From: JBDHHQ01 sp039586035
GTDB lineage: Bacteria; Gemmatimonadota; Gemmatimonadetes; Longimicrobiales; Gaopeijiaceae
Direction: 5' to 3'
Assembly: GCA_039586035.1 (NCBI GenBank)
Contig: JBDHLD010000003.1
Location: 62,001 to 126,000 of the forward strand
Length of the DNA stretch: 64,000 nucleotides
The notes below the pieces were generated by a model, which worked only from the letters and a program-made list of their open reading frames with translations, was not told where the DNA came from and searched no databases. Position numbers and translations under genes: made by a program. Positions 18,217 to 26,278 of the stretch are shown piece after piece (positions within the stretch are counted from its first letter, which is position 1; the number at the start of each line of letters is the position of its first letter).

Positions 18217-18245
18217 TTCATCTATCAGTCTGCAAAAAATACAGT
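18217..18245 (+). promoter_or_regulatory. Candidate promoter for wecB
   Basis: TTCATC (18217-18222), 17-nt spacer, TACAGT (18240-18245), in an A-rich pocket unusual for this window. Matches to the sigma-70 consensus are 3 of 6 and 4 of 6, so this is only a suggestion. Confidence 0.35.
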
Positions 18246-18292
18246 TACAACGTCGTGTCACGAGAGCGCGATCGAGCTGACGGATGGACTCG

Positions 18293-18322
18293 GGCGCCAG
18301 GGTCGATTACCATCCTGGCGCC
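18293..18322 (+). other. Inverted repeat in the wecB leader
   Basis: Perfect 9-bp arms GGCGCCAGG (18293-18301) and CCTGGCGCC (18314-18322) around a 12-nt loop. No T-tract follows. It lies between the candidate promoter and the TTG start of wecB, so it could be a leader hairpin, an operator, or a leftover terminator of the gene before. Confidence 0.5.
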
Positions 18323-18373
18323 TGTCCGTATGAGGGCGTCCGGAGCGGAACCTCGAATCGACCGGAGAGCTCC

Positions 18374-19585
18374 TTGAGCGAGGACCGAAAAGGCCATCAT
18401 GGTCGCGTGCTGCTCGTCATCGGGACGCGCCCCGAAGCCATCAAGATGGCGCCGGTGCTCGCCGCGCTGCGGCAGCTGGACGGGGTCGAGACGCGCCTGG
18501 CGCTCACTGGGCAGCACACGACGCTGGTGGACCAGGTACTCGAGGTGTTCGATCTGCGCCCGGACTACGACCTGGAGATCATGCGGGAGGGGCAGAGTCT
18601 GTACGACGTGGCCCACGGATGTCTCGACGGCCTCAGGGAAGTCGCCCGGCACTTCCGACCCGACGTGCTTCTGGTCCAGGGAGATACGGCGACCGTCTTC
18701 TACGCGTCGCTGGTGGGCTTCTTCGAGGACATCCGGGTCGGTCACGTGGAGGCTGGGTTGCGGAGCGGTCGCAAGCGCTCCCCGTTTCCCGAGGAGATCC
18801 TGCGCAGGCTCACCGACGTGATCGCCGATTTCCACTTCGCGCCGACGGGCCCTGCGGCGGACAACCTCAGGCGAGAGGGCGTGCCCGAATCCAGCATCTT
18901 CGTGACGGGCAACACCGTCGTGGATGCCCTCCTGGACGTGGCCCAGCGACTACCGGCCCCCGCGAATCCACGGTTGCGGGACATTCTGGATCGAGGCGCC
19001 CGCCTGGTCCTCCTGACGGCCCACCGGCGGGAGTCGTTCGGCGAGCCGTTGCGAGACGTCTTCCGGGCCGTGGTCGAGGTGACCGAATCCGTCGACGACG
19101 TCGAGGTGCTGTACCCCCTCCATCCGAACCCGAACGTCCGGGTGCCGGCCGTGGAGATCCTCGGAGGACGGGAGCGGATCCACCTCACCGATCCGCTAGG
19201 GTATCTGGACCTCGTGTGGGCGCTGAGATCGGCAGAGCTGATCTTGACCGACTCCGGCGGGATCCAGGAAGAGGCGCCGACCTTCGGCACGCCCGTGCTC
19301 GTGCTCCGCGAGGTCACGGAACGCGGGGAGGGCGTTCAGGCGGGGGTCGCCCGCCTGGTGGGCACCGATCGAGCGGTCATCGTAGCCGAGGCCCGGCGTC
19401 TGCTGACCGATGACGGCGCCCGGGCCACGATGAGTCGCGCCGTGAACCCCTACGGCGACGGACACGCCTCGGCCCGCATCGCCGACGTCCTTTCGGCGTC
19501 CCTCACCGGGCGTGCCAGGTCCCTGGAAGATTGGGGAGGCGCCGCCCCGACGGTGTCGGCCGCCGCGGACGTCTCTCCATCATGA
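18374..19585 (+). CDS. wecB: UDP-N-acetylglucosamine 2-epimerase (non-hydrolysing)
   Basis: Interconverts UDP-GlcNAc and UDP-ManNAc for surface polysaccharide. About 403 residues. Motifs: LVIGTRPEAIKMAPVLAAL, TGQHTTLVDQ, LVQGDTATVFYAS, HVEAGLRSGRKRSPFPEE, TAHRRESFG, YPLHPNPNVR and LTDSGGIQEEAPTFGTPVLV. The usual TERPE near the C-terminus reads TERGEG, a mild change. TTG 18374 (SEDRKGHHGRVLL...) is chosen because GGAGAG lies a few bases upstream and it leaves the leader hairpin untranslated; ATG 18284 and GTG 18407 are alternatives. The stop overlaps the next gene's ATG. No ManNAc dehydrogenase (wecC) is nearby. Confidence 0.93.
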   Translation: MSEDRKGHHGRVLLVIGTRPEAIKMAPVLAALRQLDGVETRLALTGQHTTLVDQVLEVFDLRPDYDLEIMREGQSLYDVAHGCLDGLREVARHFRPDVLLVQGDTATVFYASLVGFFEDIRVGHVEAGLRSGRKRSPFPEEILRRLTDVIADFHFAPTGPAADNLRREGVPESSIFVTGNTVVDALLDVAQRLPAPANPRLRDILDRGARLVLLTAHRRESFGEPLRDVFRAVVEVTESVDDVEVLYPLHPNPNVRVPAVEILGGRERIHLTDPLGYLDLVWALRSAELILTDSGGIQEEAPTFGTPVLVLREVTERGEGVQAGVARLVGTDRAVIVAEARRLLTDDGARATMSRAVNPYGDGHASARIADVLSASLTGRARSLEDWGGAAPTVSAAADVSPS

Positions 19586-20697
19586 ACATCCTGATGCACT
19601 GCATCTACTTCCCACCGGAGGTAGGGGGCCTCGAGAGTCACATCTATCAGCTGGCTCGTTGGTTCGTCCGTCAGGGCCACCGGGTCGACGTCGTCACGTC
19701 GCGGTCCCTCCCCGACGTACCGGCCCACGAGGTCATGGAGGGCGTGCGCGTGTGGCGGACGTGGTTCCCATCGCGCAACCCGCCCGGCTGGGTGGCTCAC
19801 TCTCTGGCGTCCACGCCGCGGCTGGTCGCGCTGGCCGCGGACGCCGACGTGGTGCACGCCCAGGCGTTCGCGTCCGTGCCCCCGGGTGTCGTGGCGCGCC
19901 GGCGGCACGGCACGCCCCTCGTGGCGAGCTTCCACACGTCCCACTTCCTGCGGCGAGCCCAGCGCCCGCGCTGGCGGCCGATCCTGGCACGGACGGTGCG
20001 TTGGCCCGACTACGCCATGGCGGCCAGTGTGGAGATCGCCCGGGTCGCCGAGGACCTCGCTCCCGGGGTCACCGTGGAGCCGTTCACGAACGGCGTCGAC
20101 ACGACCGACTTCCGCAAGCTTCCGGGGTCGCTCCCCACGTCGTCGCGTCGCCGCCTCATGGCACCCAGGCGCCTGTACGAGAAGAACGGCGTGGAGTACC
20201 TCGTGCGCGCGGTTCCCCTCATCGCCGAATCGGTGGACGTGGAAGCGTTCATCGTGGGGGACGGGCCGGAGCGACCCCGGCTGGAGGCCCTGGCCGGAGA
20301 GCTCGGCGTCGCCGATCGCGTCCACTTCCTCGGCGCTCGGCCCAACGGCGAGCTCCCTGGACTGTTGGGCTCCGTGGACCTGGCCGTGTTCCCGTCGCTC
20401 ATGGAGGCGACCTCGGTGGCGGCACTGGAGGCCATGGCGTGCGAGCGGCCGGTGCTGGCGACGCGCGTGGGGGGGCTGCCCGAGATCGTGGACGACCAGG
20501 TGGGTGGACTCTGCCAGCCGGGCGATCCAGAGGACCTGGCGCGGGCGGCGGTGCGGCTGCTGCAGCGGTCGGACCTGGACGAGCTGGGCGCCCACGGTCG
20601 AGCGCGGGTCCAGGAGCACTGGAGCATCGACCGACTGGGGACCCGGCATCTGGAGGTCTACGAGATGGTGAGGGCCCGGCGGAGGTCCGGCGCGTGA
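19582..20697 (+). CDS. GT4 family glycosyltransferase
   Basis: Retaining GT-B glycosyltransferase, cytoplasmic or membrane-associated, probably adding a sugar to a lipid-linked surface glycan. 371 residues from ATG 19582, which overlaps the wecB stop. N-terminal domain: HCIYFPPEVGGLESHIYQLA, the acceptor-side glycine-rich loop. C-terminal donor domain: RRLYEKNGVEYLVRAVPLI, VGDGPERPRLE, VHFLGARPNGELPGLL, and PSLMEATSVAALEAMACERP, which gives the family's E-x7-E pattern, then TRVGGLPEIV. The donor and acceptor are unknown. Coupling to wecB suggests both work on the same glycan. Confidence 0.92.
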   Translation: MNILMHCIYFPPEVGGLESHIYQLARWFVRQGHRVDVVTSRSLPDVPAHEVMEGVRVWRTWFPSRNPPGWVAHSLASTPRLVALAADADVVHAQAFASVPPGVVARRRHGTPLVASFHTSHFLRRAQRPRWRPILARTVRWPDYAMAASVEIARVAEDLAPGVTVEPFTNGVDTTDFRKLPGSLPTSSRRRLMAPRRLYEKNGVEYLVRAVPLIAESVDVEAFIVGDGPERPRLEALAGELGVADRVHFLGARPNGELPGLLGSVDLAVFPSLMEATSVAALEAMACERPVLATRVGGLPEIVDDQVGGLCQPGDPEDLARAAVRLLQRSDLDELGAHGRARVQEHWSIDRLGTRHLEVYEMVRARRRSGA

Positions 20698-23255
20698 GTG
20701 TCGCGAGACGACGGCGTCAGTCCGCCGAGGTGGGAAGCGGAGAGGGCCCGCCGGCCCGATCGACGCCGGGGGAAGAGGAGCGGCCGCTGCCGCGCTGGCT
20801 CGTCCCTGCCTTGTACGGACTGCTGACGCTGGTCCTCTTCCGCAAGTTCGTGATCTCCGGCGAGATGCTCTTCGGCTCCGACACCCTGGGCCTCGGCTAC
20901 GTGGCCCGCGCCTTCTACGCGGAGATGCTGCGGAGCGGAACGTTCCCCCTCTGGAACCCGTTCATCCTCGGAGGGACCCCCTTTCTGGAGTCGCTCGCCG
21001 GGGGTGACTCCTTGTACCCGACGTCCTTGCTCCTGCTGTTTCTGGAGACGTACCGAGCCCTCGGGTGGAAGCTGGTGCTCCACGTCTTCGCAGGGGGCTT
21101 GTTCATGTATGGGTGGGTCCGCCGGTTGGGTGTCACGCCGCTGGCGGCCTCGGTGGCGGGGATCGCCTACCTCTCGGCGCCGTTCATGGTTTCGCTGGTC
21201 TGGCCGGGACACGACGGCAAGATCTTCATCACGGCGTTGACCCCCCTCCTGTTCTGGTTGGCGGAGCGGACGCTCACGCGGGGCGGGATTGGAAGCTACG
21301 CCGCCCTCGGCCTGGGGATCGGTGTGGTGATCATCTCGACCCACTTCCAGGCCGCCTACTTCCTGTTCGGGGCGCTGGGGCTCTACTACGCCTTCCGCTG
21401 CCTCCAACTTTCGAGGGCGACCGGGCGCAGAGCACTGGTGGCGTTCGGGCTGTTTCTGGCCTCCGCCATCGCCGGCGCCGGCGTTTCGGCGGTTCAGCTT
21501 CTCCCTGCGGTGGACTACGTGACCGAGCACTCCCGGCGCACGCAGACCACGACGCAGGCGTCGCTCGAGGAGTCCCTGGCGTACTCGAGCTCGTGGGGCT
21601 TGCACCCCGAGGAGGTCGCGGCGCTGGTGGTCCCGGAGTTCGTCGGCAGCAACGTCGGCGGGGCGGCCTGGGCGGAGAACACGTACTGGGGTCGCAACGT
21701 TTTCAAGCACAACCACGAATACGCGGGGCTCGTGGTGCTGATTCTGGCGAGCCTGGCCTTCGCGGGTGGCGCGAGGAGGGGGATACGTTGGTTCCTGCTG
21801 GGCCTGGGAACGGTAGCGATCCTCTTCGGGCTGGGGCAGTACACACCCGTGTGGCGGCTCTTCTACGAGCTGGTGCCGGGCATCTCGCTGTTCAGGGCGC
21901 CTTCCATCGCGGCCTTCCTCTTCGGGTTTGCGGCCATCACGCTCATGGCGCTGGGGGTCGACGGAGTGCTAGCGCTCCGGGGCGGGCAGGATCCGCATTG
22001 GCCGCGGGTCCGCAACGTGTTGGTGGGATGGGTCGGGGGCTTGGCCGTGCTCACCGGCCTCGCCGCTTCCGGCGTCCTCCTCGATCTCTGGGTGTCCGTG
22101 CTCTACGCCGGCATCGATCCGGCCAAGGCCGCTGCGCTCGAGCAGGCGACCCCCTTCATCGTCAGGGGCTTCGCCATCTCGACCCTGTTGGCCGCTGGGG
22201 TCGGTGTGGCGGTCTGGTCGTACCGGGACCGCCGCATCGGGGCGGCGCTCCTGGCAGGCACGGTGGGCGTTCTGGCCTTTCTGGACGTGGTCCGGGTGAA
22301 CGATCCATTCATCCAGACTTTCGACTTTCGCACGTGGGCGGCACCCGACCCCAACCTCCGCTACCTACAGGGTCGCCTCGATGCCGAAGAGCCGTTCCGT
22401 GTCTTGTCCATGATGGGCGGGAACGGCCAGGACGTGAAGCCCGCCATGTTCGGGCTCGAGCTGGCCGGGGGACATCATCCCAACGACCTCGGCCGGTACC
22501 GGGAGCTCATCGGGATGGCGGGGAGCGGCCTCCCCCAGCGTCTGTTCGAATCGCCCAACATCCTCCCGATCCTCAACGTGCGCTACTTGCTCTGGCCGGT
22601 GGCGCAGCTCGGTCCTCTGGAGGCCGTGCAGGGCATTCCGCACCTGGAGGGGCTGCGACGAGTGAACGAGCTCGCGCTGGCCGACGGCAGGGTCTACGCG
22701 GCGGTCTACGCCTTCCCCGGCCTCCCGCGGGCCCGGCTGGTCTCGGAGGCCGTGATCGTACCGGACGAGGACGCCGTGGACGTCATCGCCGGGCCGGGCT
22801 TCGATCCGGCTCGGCAGGTGGTTCTATCGGAGCCTGCCCCCGTAGCCCTGGACGGGCTGCCCCCGGAGGGCGCCGTAAGGTGGACACGTCGTGAGCCCAA
22901 CGGTCTCGAGCTGGACGTCGAGACGACCCGGCCCGCGCTGCTGGTCCTGTCCGAGAGCTGGTTCCCGGCTTGGCGCGCCCTGGTCGATGGCGAGCCTACC
23001 GCTCTCCTGCGAGCGAACTACGTGCAACGGGCGGTGCCGCTGGAGCCGGGCCGCCACCGCGTCGAGCTCACGTACGCAACGGGCAGCCTCGTTCGGGCTC
23101 TGCTGCTGAGCCTGACGTGTACCGCCGTTCTGCTCACGCTCGTCGTTGCGGCCCGCCGCGGCGGCCAAAGCAACGGCAGGGCCCCGCAGGCCGGCGACGA
23201 GCTATCCGGATCGACGGCAGAGGAAGGCGAGCTGATAGGTCCAGCGGAGGGGTAG
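20694..23255 (+). CDS. YfhO-family GT-C-like membrane protein
   Basis: Large polytopic protein, 853 residues, related to the YfhO family, whose studied Gram-positive members transfer sugars from polyprenyl phosphate to surface polymers. N-terminal 30 residues are charged; about 12 membrane helices follow (PALYGLLTLVLFRKFVISGE, LGIGVVIISTHFQAAYFLFG, and others). The first outer loop has FGSDTLGLGYVAR and FPLWNPFILGGTPF, with acidic residues in GT-C-like positions. The C-terminal ~250 residues form an extracytoplasmic domain (FRVLSMMGGNGQDVKPAMFG, LVLSESWFPAWRALVDGE). GTG 20694 overlaps the GT4 stop; the longer upstream frame only shadows that gene. Its 3' end overlaps the convergent methyltransferase gene by 54 nt. 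Confidence 0.9.
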   Translation: MSVARRRRQSAEVGSGEGPPARSTPGEEERPLPRWLVPALYGLLTLVLFRKFVISGEMLFGSDTLGLGYVARAFYAEMLRSGTFPLWNPFILGGTPFLESLAGGDSLYPTSLLLLFLETYRALGWKLVLHVFAGGLFMYGWVRRLGVTPLAASVAGIAYLSAPFMVSLVWPGHDGKIFITALTPLLFWLAERTLTRGGIGSYAALGLGIGVVIISTHFQAAYFLFGALGLYYAFRCLQLSRATGRRALVAFGLFLASAIAGAGVSAVQLLPAVDYVTEHSRRTQTTTQASLEESLAYSSSWGLHPEEVAALVVPEFVGSNVGGAAWAENTYWGRNVFKHNHEYAGLVVLILASLAFAGGARRGIRWFLLGLGTVAILFGLGQYTPVWRLFYELVPGISLFRAPSIAAFLFGFAAITLMALGVDGVLALRGGQDPHWPRVRNVLVGWVGGLAVLTGLAASGVLLDLWVSVLYAGIDPAKAAALEQATPFIVRGFAISTLLAAGVGVAVWSYRDRRIGAALLAGTVGVLAFLDVVRVNDPFIQTFDFRTWAAPDPNLRYLQGRLDAEEPFRVLSMMGGNGQDVKPAMFGLELAGGHHPNDLGRYRELIGMAGSGLPQRLFESPNILPILNVRYLLWPVAQLGPLEAVQGIPHLEGLRRVNELALADGRVYAAVYAFPGLPRARLVSEAVIVPDEDAVDVIAGPGFDPARQVVLSEPAPVALDGLPPEGAVRWTRREPNGLELDVETTRPALLVLSESWFPAWRALVDGEPTALLRANYVQRAVPLEPGRHRVELTYATGSLVRALLLSLTCTAVLLTLVVAARRGGQSNGRAPQAGDELSGSTAEEGELIGPAEG

Positions 23256-23864
23256 CAGCGACCACGCGGACCTTCTCACGAACGCCTTCCAAACCGGCGC
23301 CGGCTTGCTGTACCACGGCTCCGCCACCACGGAAACAACCTCCAGGCCGGCGCCCTCCAGGAGCGCGGTCCACCCGGACCGGTCGAGGAGAAGCTCGGCC
23401 GCGTCCTGCTGTTCCGTGCCCGGGCTGCCGCTGAGGGTCCACCACAGGAAGCGCAGGTTGGGCACCACGATGAGCGCCTGCCCGCTGCGCTTCAGGACGC
23501 GGGCTACCTCGCGGGCGCCTCCCTCCGGGTCGACGAAGTGCTCGAGCGTGCCGAGACATGTCACCGCGTCGAAGGTCTCGTCCGGGAATGGCAGGTCCTC
23601 GCCGGCGGCCAGCACCCAACCGGCCGCCGGCAGTCTGGCGCGGGCGAGCAGGAGCGCCTCCGGTACGATCTCGACGCCCGTCGGTGCCAGGCCCGCCGCG
23701 GCCGCGGCCTCGAGGAAGTGACCCTCGCCGCACCCGATGTCGAGGATGCGCCCGTGCGTCACGCCACCGAGGAGCGGCAGGTAGAGTCGGTAGTCCCGCA
23801 TGGCGCCAGGGGCGGCCCGGTAGCGCTCCCGGTAGAAGCCCCGCGTCCGCTCGAGGGTGGTCAT
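23202..23864 (-). CDS. Class I SAM-dependent methyltransferase
   Basis: 220 residues. SAM-binding motif I ILDIGCGEGHFLEAAA near residue 40, acidic motif GVEIVPEA, LPFPDETFDAVTCLGTLEHF as motif II/IV, then VLKRSGQALIVVPNLRFL. This is the Methyltransf_11/25 type often found in glycan clusters. ATG 23864 overlaps the stop of the YfhO gene upstream (ATGA), so the two are translationally coupled. The 3' end overlaps that of the other YfhO gene on the opposite strand by 54 nt. Substrate unknown; a sugar or lipid of the local pathway is a reasonable guess. Confidence 0.9.
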   Translation of the reverse strand: MTTLERTRGFYRERYRAAPGAMRDYRLYLPLLGGVTHGRILDIGCGEGHFLEAAAAAGLAPTGVEIVPEALLLARARLPAAGWVLAAGEDLPFPDETFDAVTCLGTLEHFVDPEGGAREVARVLKRSGQALIVVPNLRFLWWTLSGSPGTEQQDAAELLLDRSGWTALLEGAGLEVVSVVAEPWYSKPAPVWKAFVRRSAWSLLPLRWTYQLAFLCRRSG

Positions 23865-26278
23865 TGCCTGGCAGACTCCGTGGACTCGGCGGGAACCGTC
23901 TCGCTCGTGCCGACCGGCACCGACCGCGATCGAAGGCCGAGCAACCAGCCGACGCCGCCCCCCAGGAGCAGCAGAGCGGTCGTGATGGTGATCACCAGGC
24001 CCGCACGTAGCGGCGCCGGCTCGAAGGTGAAGCGGACCTCGTGCTCGCCCGCCGGCACGGCGACGGCCCGGAAGGTGTGGTACGCCCGCTGTATGGGAGC
24101 TTCTTCGCCGTCGATGGCCGCATGCCAGCCCGGGTAGTAGTTGTCCGTCAGCACCAGATAGCCCGCGTCCCGAGCCTGGGTGCGAATGACGACCCTGGCG
24201 GGATCGTAGCCGACGATCTCGGCTACGCCGGTGCTGGCGGAGTCGGATGGCGCACCGGCTGCCGATTCACCGTACAGCAGCACCTCCTCGGCCGGGGCGA
24301 ACGATCGCTGCCGCATGCGGGCCTGCAACCCGGCCCACCCCAGCACCGGTGTCGCCGTAGGGACCATGAACGCTCGGGGCAGCACGCGCAGATTCTCGTA
24401 GACCGTGGCTTCGGCGCCCGAGGTCCGTCCCCGGAACACCGGTTCCAGGTACTCGCGATCCAGCTCCAGGGTGGTGACCACGTAACGGGCGTTCACCAGC
24501 GCGAGATAGCGGGGATCCTCGAGGTTGCCGAAGTCGGTGTAGCTGGTCTCGCCCTCGCCCAGAAACTCGTTGTAGGCCGCGAGCTGGTTGCCGTGGTCAC
24601 CGCCTACGAGCTCGATGCCGAACAACGTGTAGTAGTTGTTCTGCGGCAGGTCGGCGAGGACGTAGACCCTGAAGGGGCCCTCTTGCCGGCGTAGGTAGTC
24701 GGCGACCTCGTCAGGCGCGAAGTATTCCGAGGGCTCGCTCACCGTGTGGAAGAACTGCCTGTCCACCAACCAGAGGTCAGCGAGCGTCACGAGCGCGAGC
24801 ACGGCGATGGCAACGAGGGTCCTCACCTTGCCGCGGAGCCAGAATACGAGTGTGGCTGCCGTGAGAACCGAGAACAGAGAGAAGCGCCACGTGCCCAGCG
24901 CATAGCCGGCTCCGGCCGTGGATGGCCCGGGACCGGACGTGGCTGCCCGGAAGGTGGCCCAACCGGCCCAGGCCAGCACCCCCACGGCTCCCATGACGGC
25001 CAGGACCGCACCGGACCGAACCAGCTCCTCCTCGGCTTCCGAAGGGGGGTCTTCCGGAGAAGCCGACACGACGCGGTCCCTCAGCTCCATCAGCCGGTCC
25101 AGGGCCAGCGAGGCGAAGACCACGAGAGAGAGGCTCACGAGGAAGAACGCGATCGAGGGAGCCCGGAACTTGGCGGTGCCGGGTAGTGCCGCGTAGTAGA
25201 GGCGGTACAGCGGCGTGTACCCGCCGAAGGCCACCGTGAGCGCGAAGGCTCCCAGCGCCACGAAGAACCAGGGGCGTCGGCGGCCCTTGAGGACGTACCC
25301 GCCCATGAAGCAGAGGAGGAGCACCAGTGCTCCGGCATACTCGGTGTGGAGCTTGAACGGGTTGACCCCCCGGTAGCTGTCCAGGATGCCACTGCGCTCC
25401 GGGACCGCCAGGCCTGCCGTTTCCTCGGGTGGCATGGACCACGAAACGGCGTAGTCGTAGCCGCGCCCACCGCTGCCCGCCCTGGGTGAGCTCTCCACGT
25501 AGCCCGCGAAGGGCACGAAGTTGACCGCCGCCAGGGCGAAGGCCAGAGCGAGGGTAGCCGCTCCTCCCCCGAGCCGGCGCGCCAGCTCGCGCGTCGGTCG
25601 ATAGCCGCCCAGGGCCCACAGCAGGTACACACACCAGAGCCCGCCGGCCAGCATGAGGTAGTATGAGCTTTGGATCTGGAACGACAGGAAAGCGGAGCCG
25701 AGCACGGCTCCCGCCAGGGCAAACCATCGCATCCGACTCGTGCGCATGCCCCCGTGGAGCGCGAAGAAGAACAACGGCGCCAGCGTGGCGACGATGGCTC
25801 TCCCGTCGTGACCCGCGTAGATGTAGGAGATCAAGTAGCCGGTGAACATGTACGCCAGGCCGCCGAGGGCGCTGGACGCGCTGCGGGCGCCGAGCTCCCG
25901 CAGAAGCAGATACATCCCGGTCCCTGCGATCCAGTACTGCACGACGAACAGCAGCGCCAGGTGCAGGTGGGTCGGGAGCCCGAGGAGGCGGAAGAGGACG
26001 CTCACGGGGTAGTAGACGTCCATCGGATTGGCGAAGAAGGGGACCCCTCCGTACACCGTGGGCAGCCAGCTGGGAAGCTCGCCGGCCGCGAACCGCCCCG
26101 AAGCGAACTCCTCCCAGAAGTAGGCGGTCGACAGGTAATCGGTGCCGAAGATCTGACGGCCGGGGAGCAGGGCCGGGAGAAAGAAGATCAGCGAGAGGAG
26201 CAGATAGACCGCGGAGATGGCTGCGCCCACCCGAAGGGAGGGGTGTGCGGGACCGCCGCCCGCCCGCTCGGACGTCAC
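23861..26278 (-). CDS. Second YfhO-family GT-C-like membrane protein
   Basis: 805 residues, same architecture as the protein encoded at 20694-23255: N-terminal loop FGTDYLSTAYFWEEFASGRF and LPSWLPTVYGGVPFFANPMD, about 12 membrane helices, then an extracytoplasmic domain of about 230 residues (PFRVYVLADLPQNNYYTLFG) and a terminal helix. GYLVLTDNYYPGWHAAIDGE matches LVLSESWFPAWRALVDGE of its partner, so the two are paralogues, but divergent ones. GTG 26278 overlaps the stop of the GT4 gene upstream, and its own stop overlaps the methyltransferase start. The three-gene minus-strand unit GT4-YfhO-methyltransferase mirrors the plus-strand wecB-GT4-YfhO unit. Confidence 0.9.
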   Translation of the reverse strand: MTSERAGGGPAHPSLRVGAAISAVYLLLSLIFFLPALLPGRQIFGTDYLSTAYFWEEFASGRFAAGELPSWLPTVYGGVPFFANPMDVYYPVSVLFRLLGLPTHLHLALLFVVQYWIAGTGMYLLLRELGARSASSALGGLAYMFTGYLISYIYAGHDGRAIVATLAPLFFFALHGGMRTSRMRWFALAGAVLGSAFLSFQIQSSYYLMLAGGLWCVYLLWALGGYRPTRELARRLGGGAATLALAFALAAVNFVPFAGYVESSPRAGSGGRGYDYAVSWSMPPEETAGLAVPERSGILDSYRGVNPFKLHTEYAGALVLLLCFMGGYVLKGRRRPWFFVALGAFALTVAFGGYTPLYRLYYAALPGTAKFRAPSIAFFLVSLSLVVFASLALDRLMELRDRVVSASPEDPPSEAEEELVRSGAVLAVMGAVGVLAWAGWATFRAATSGPGPSTAGAGYALGTWRFSLFSVLTAATLVFWLRGKVRTLVAIAVLALVTLADLWLVDRQFFHTVSEPSEYFAPDEVADYLRRQEGPFRVYVLADLPQNNYYTLFGIELVGGDHGNQLAAYNEFLGEGETSYTDFGNLEDPRYLALVNARYVVTTLELDREYLEPVFRGRTSGAEATVYENLRVLPRAFMVPTATPVLGWAGLQARMRQRSFAPAEEVLLYGESAAGAPSDSASTGVAEIVGYDPARVVIRTQARDAGYLVLTDNYYPGWHAAIDGEEAPIQRAYHTFRAVAVPAGEHEVRFTFEPAPLRAGLVITITTALLLLGGGVGWLLGLRSRSVPVGTSETVPAESTESARQ

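Noticed and set aside
19512..20693. N-terminal extension of the first YfhO protein to 1247 residues
   Set aside because: The added part overlaps the whole GT4 gene out of frame and is Arg/Pro-rich. GTG 20694, which overlaps the GT4 stop, is the better start.
21065..22894. 609-codon plus-strand frame inside the YfhO gene
   Set aside because: Low-complexity Arg/Gly/Ala translation in another frame of a recognisable membrane protein.
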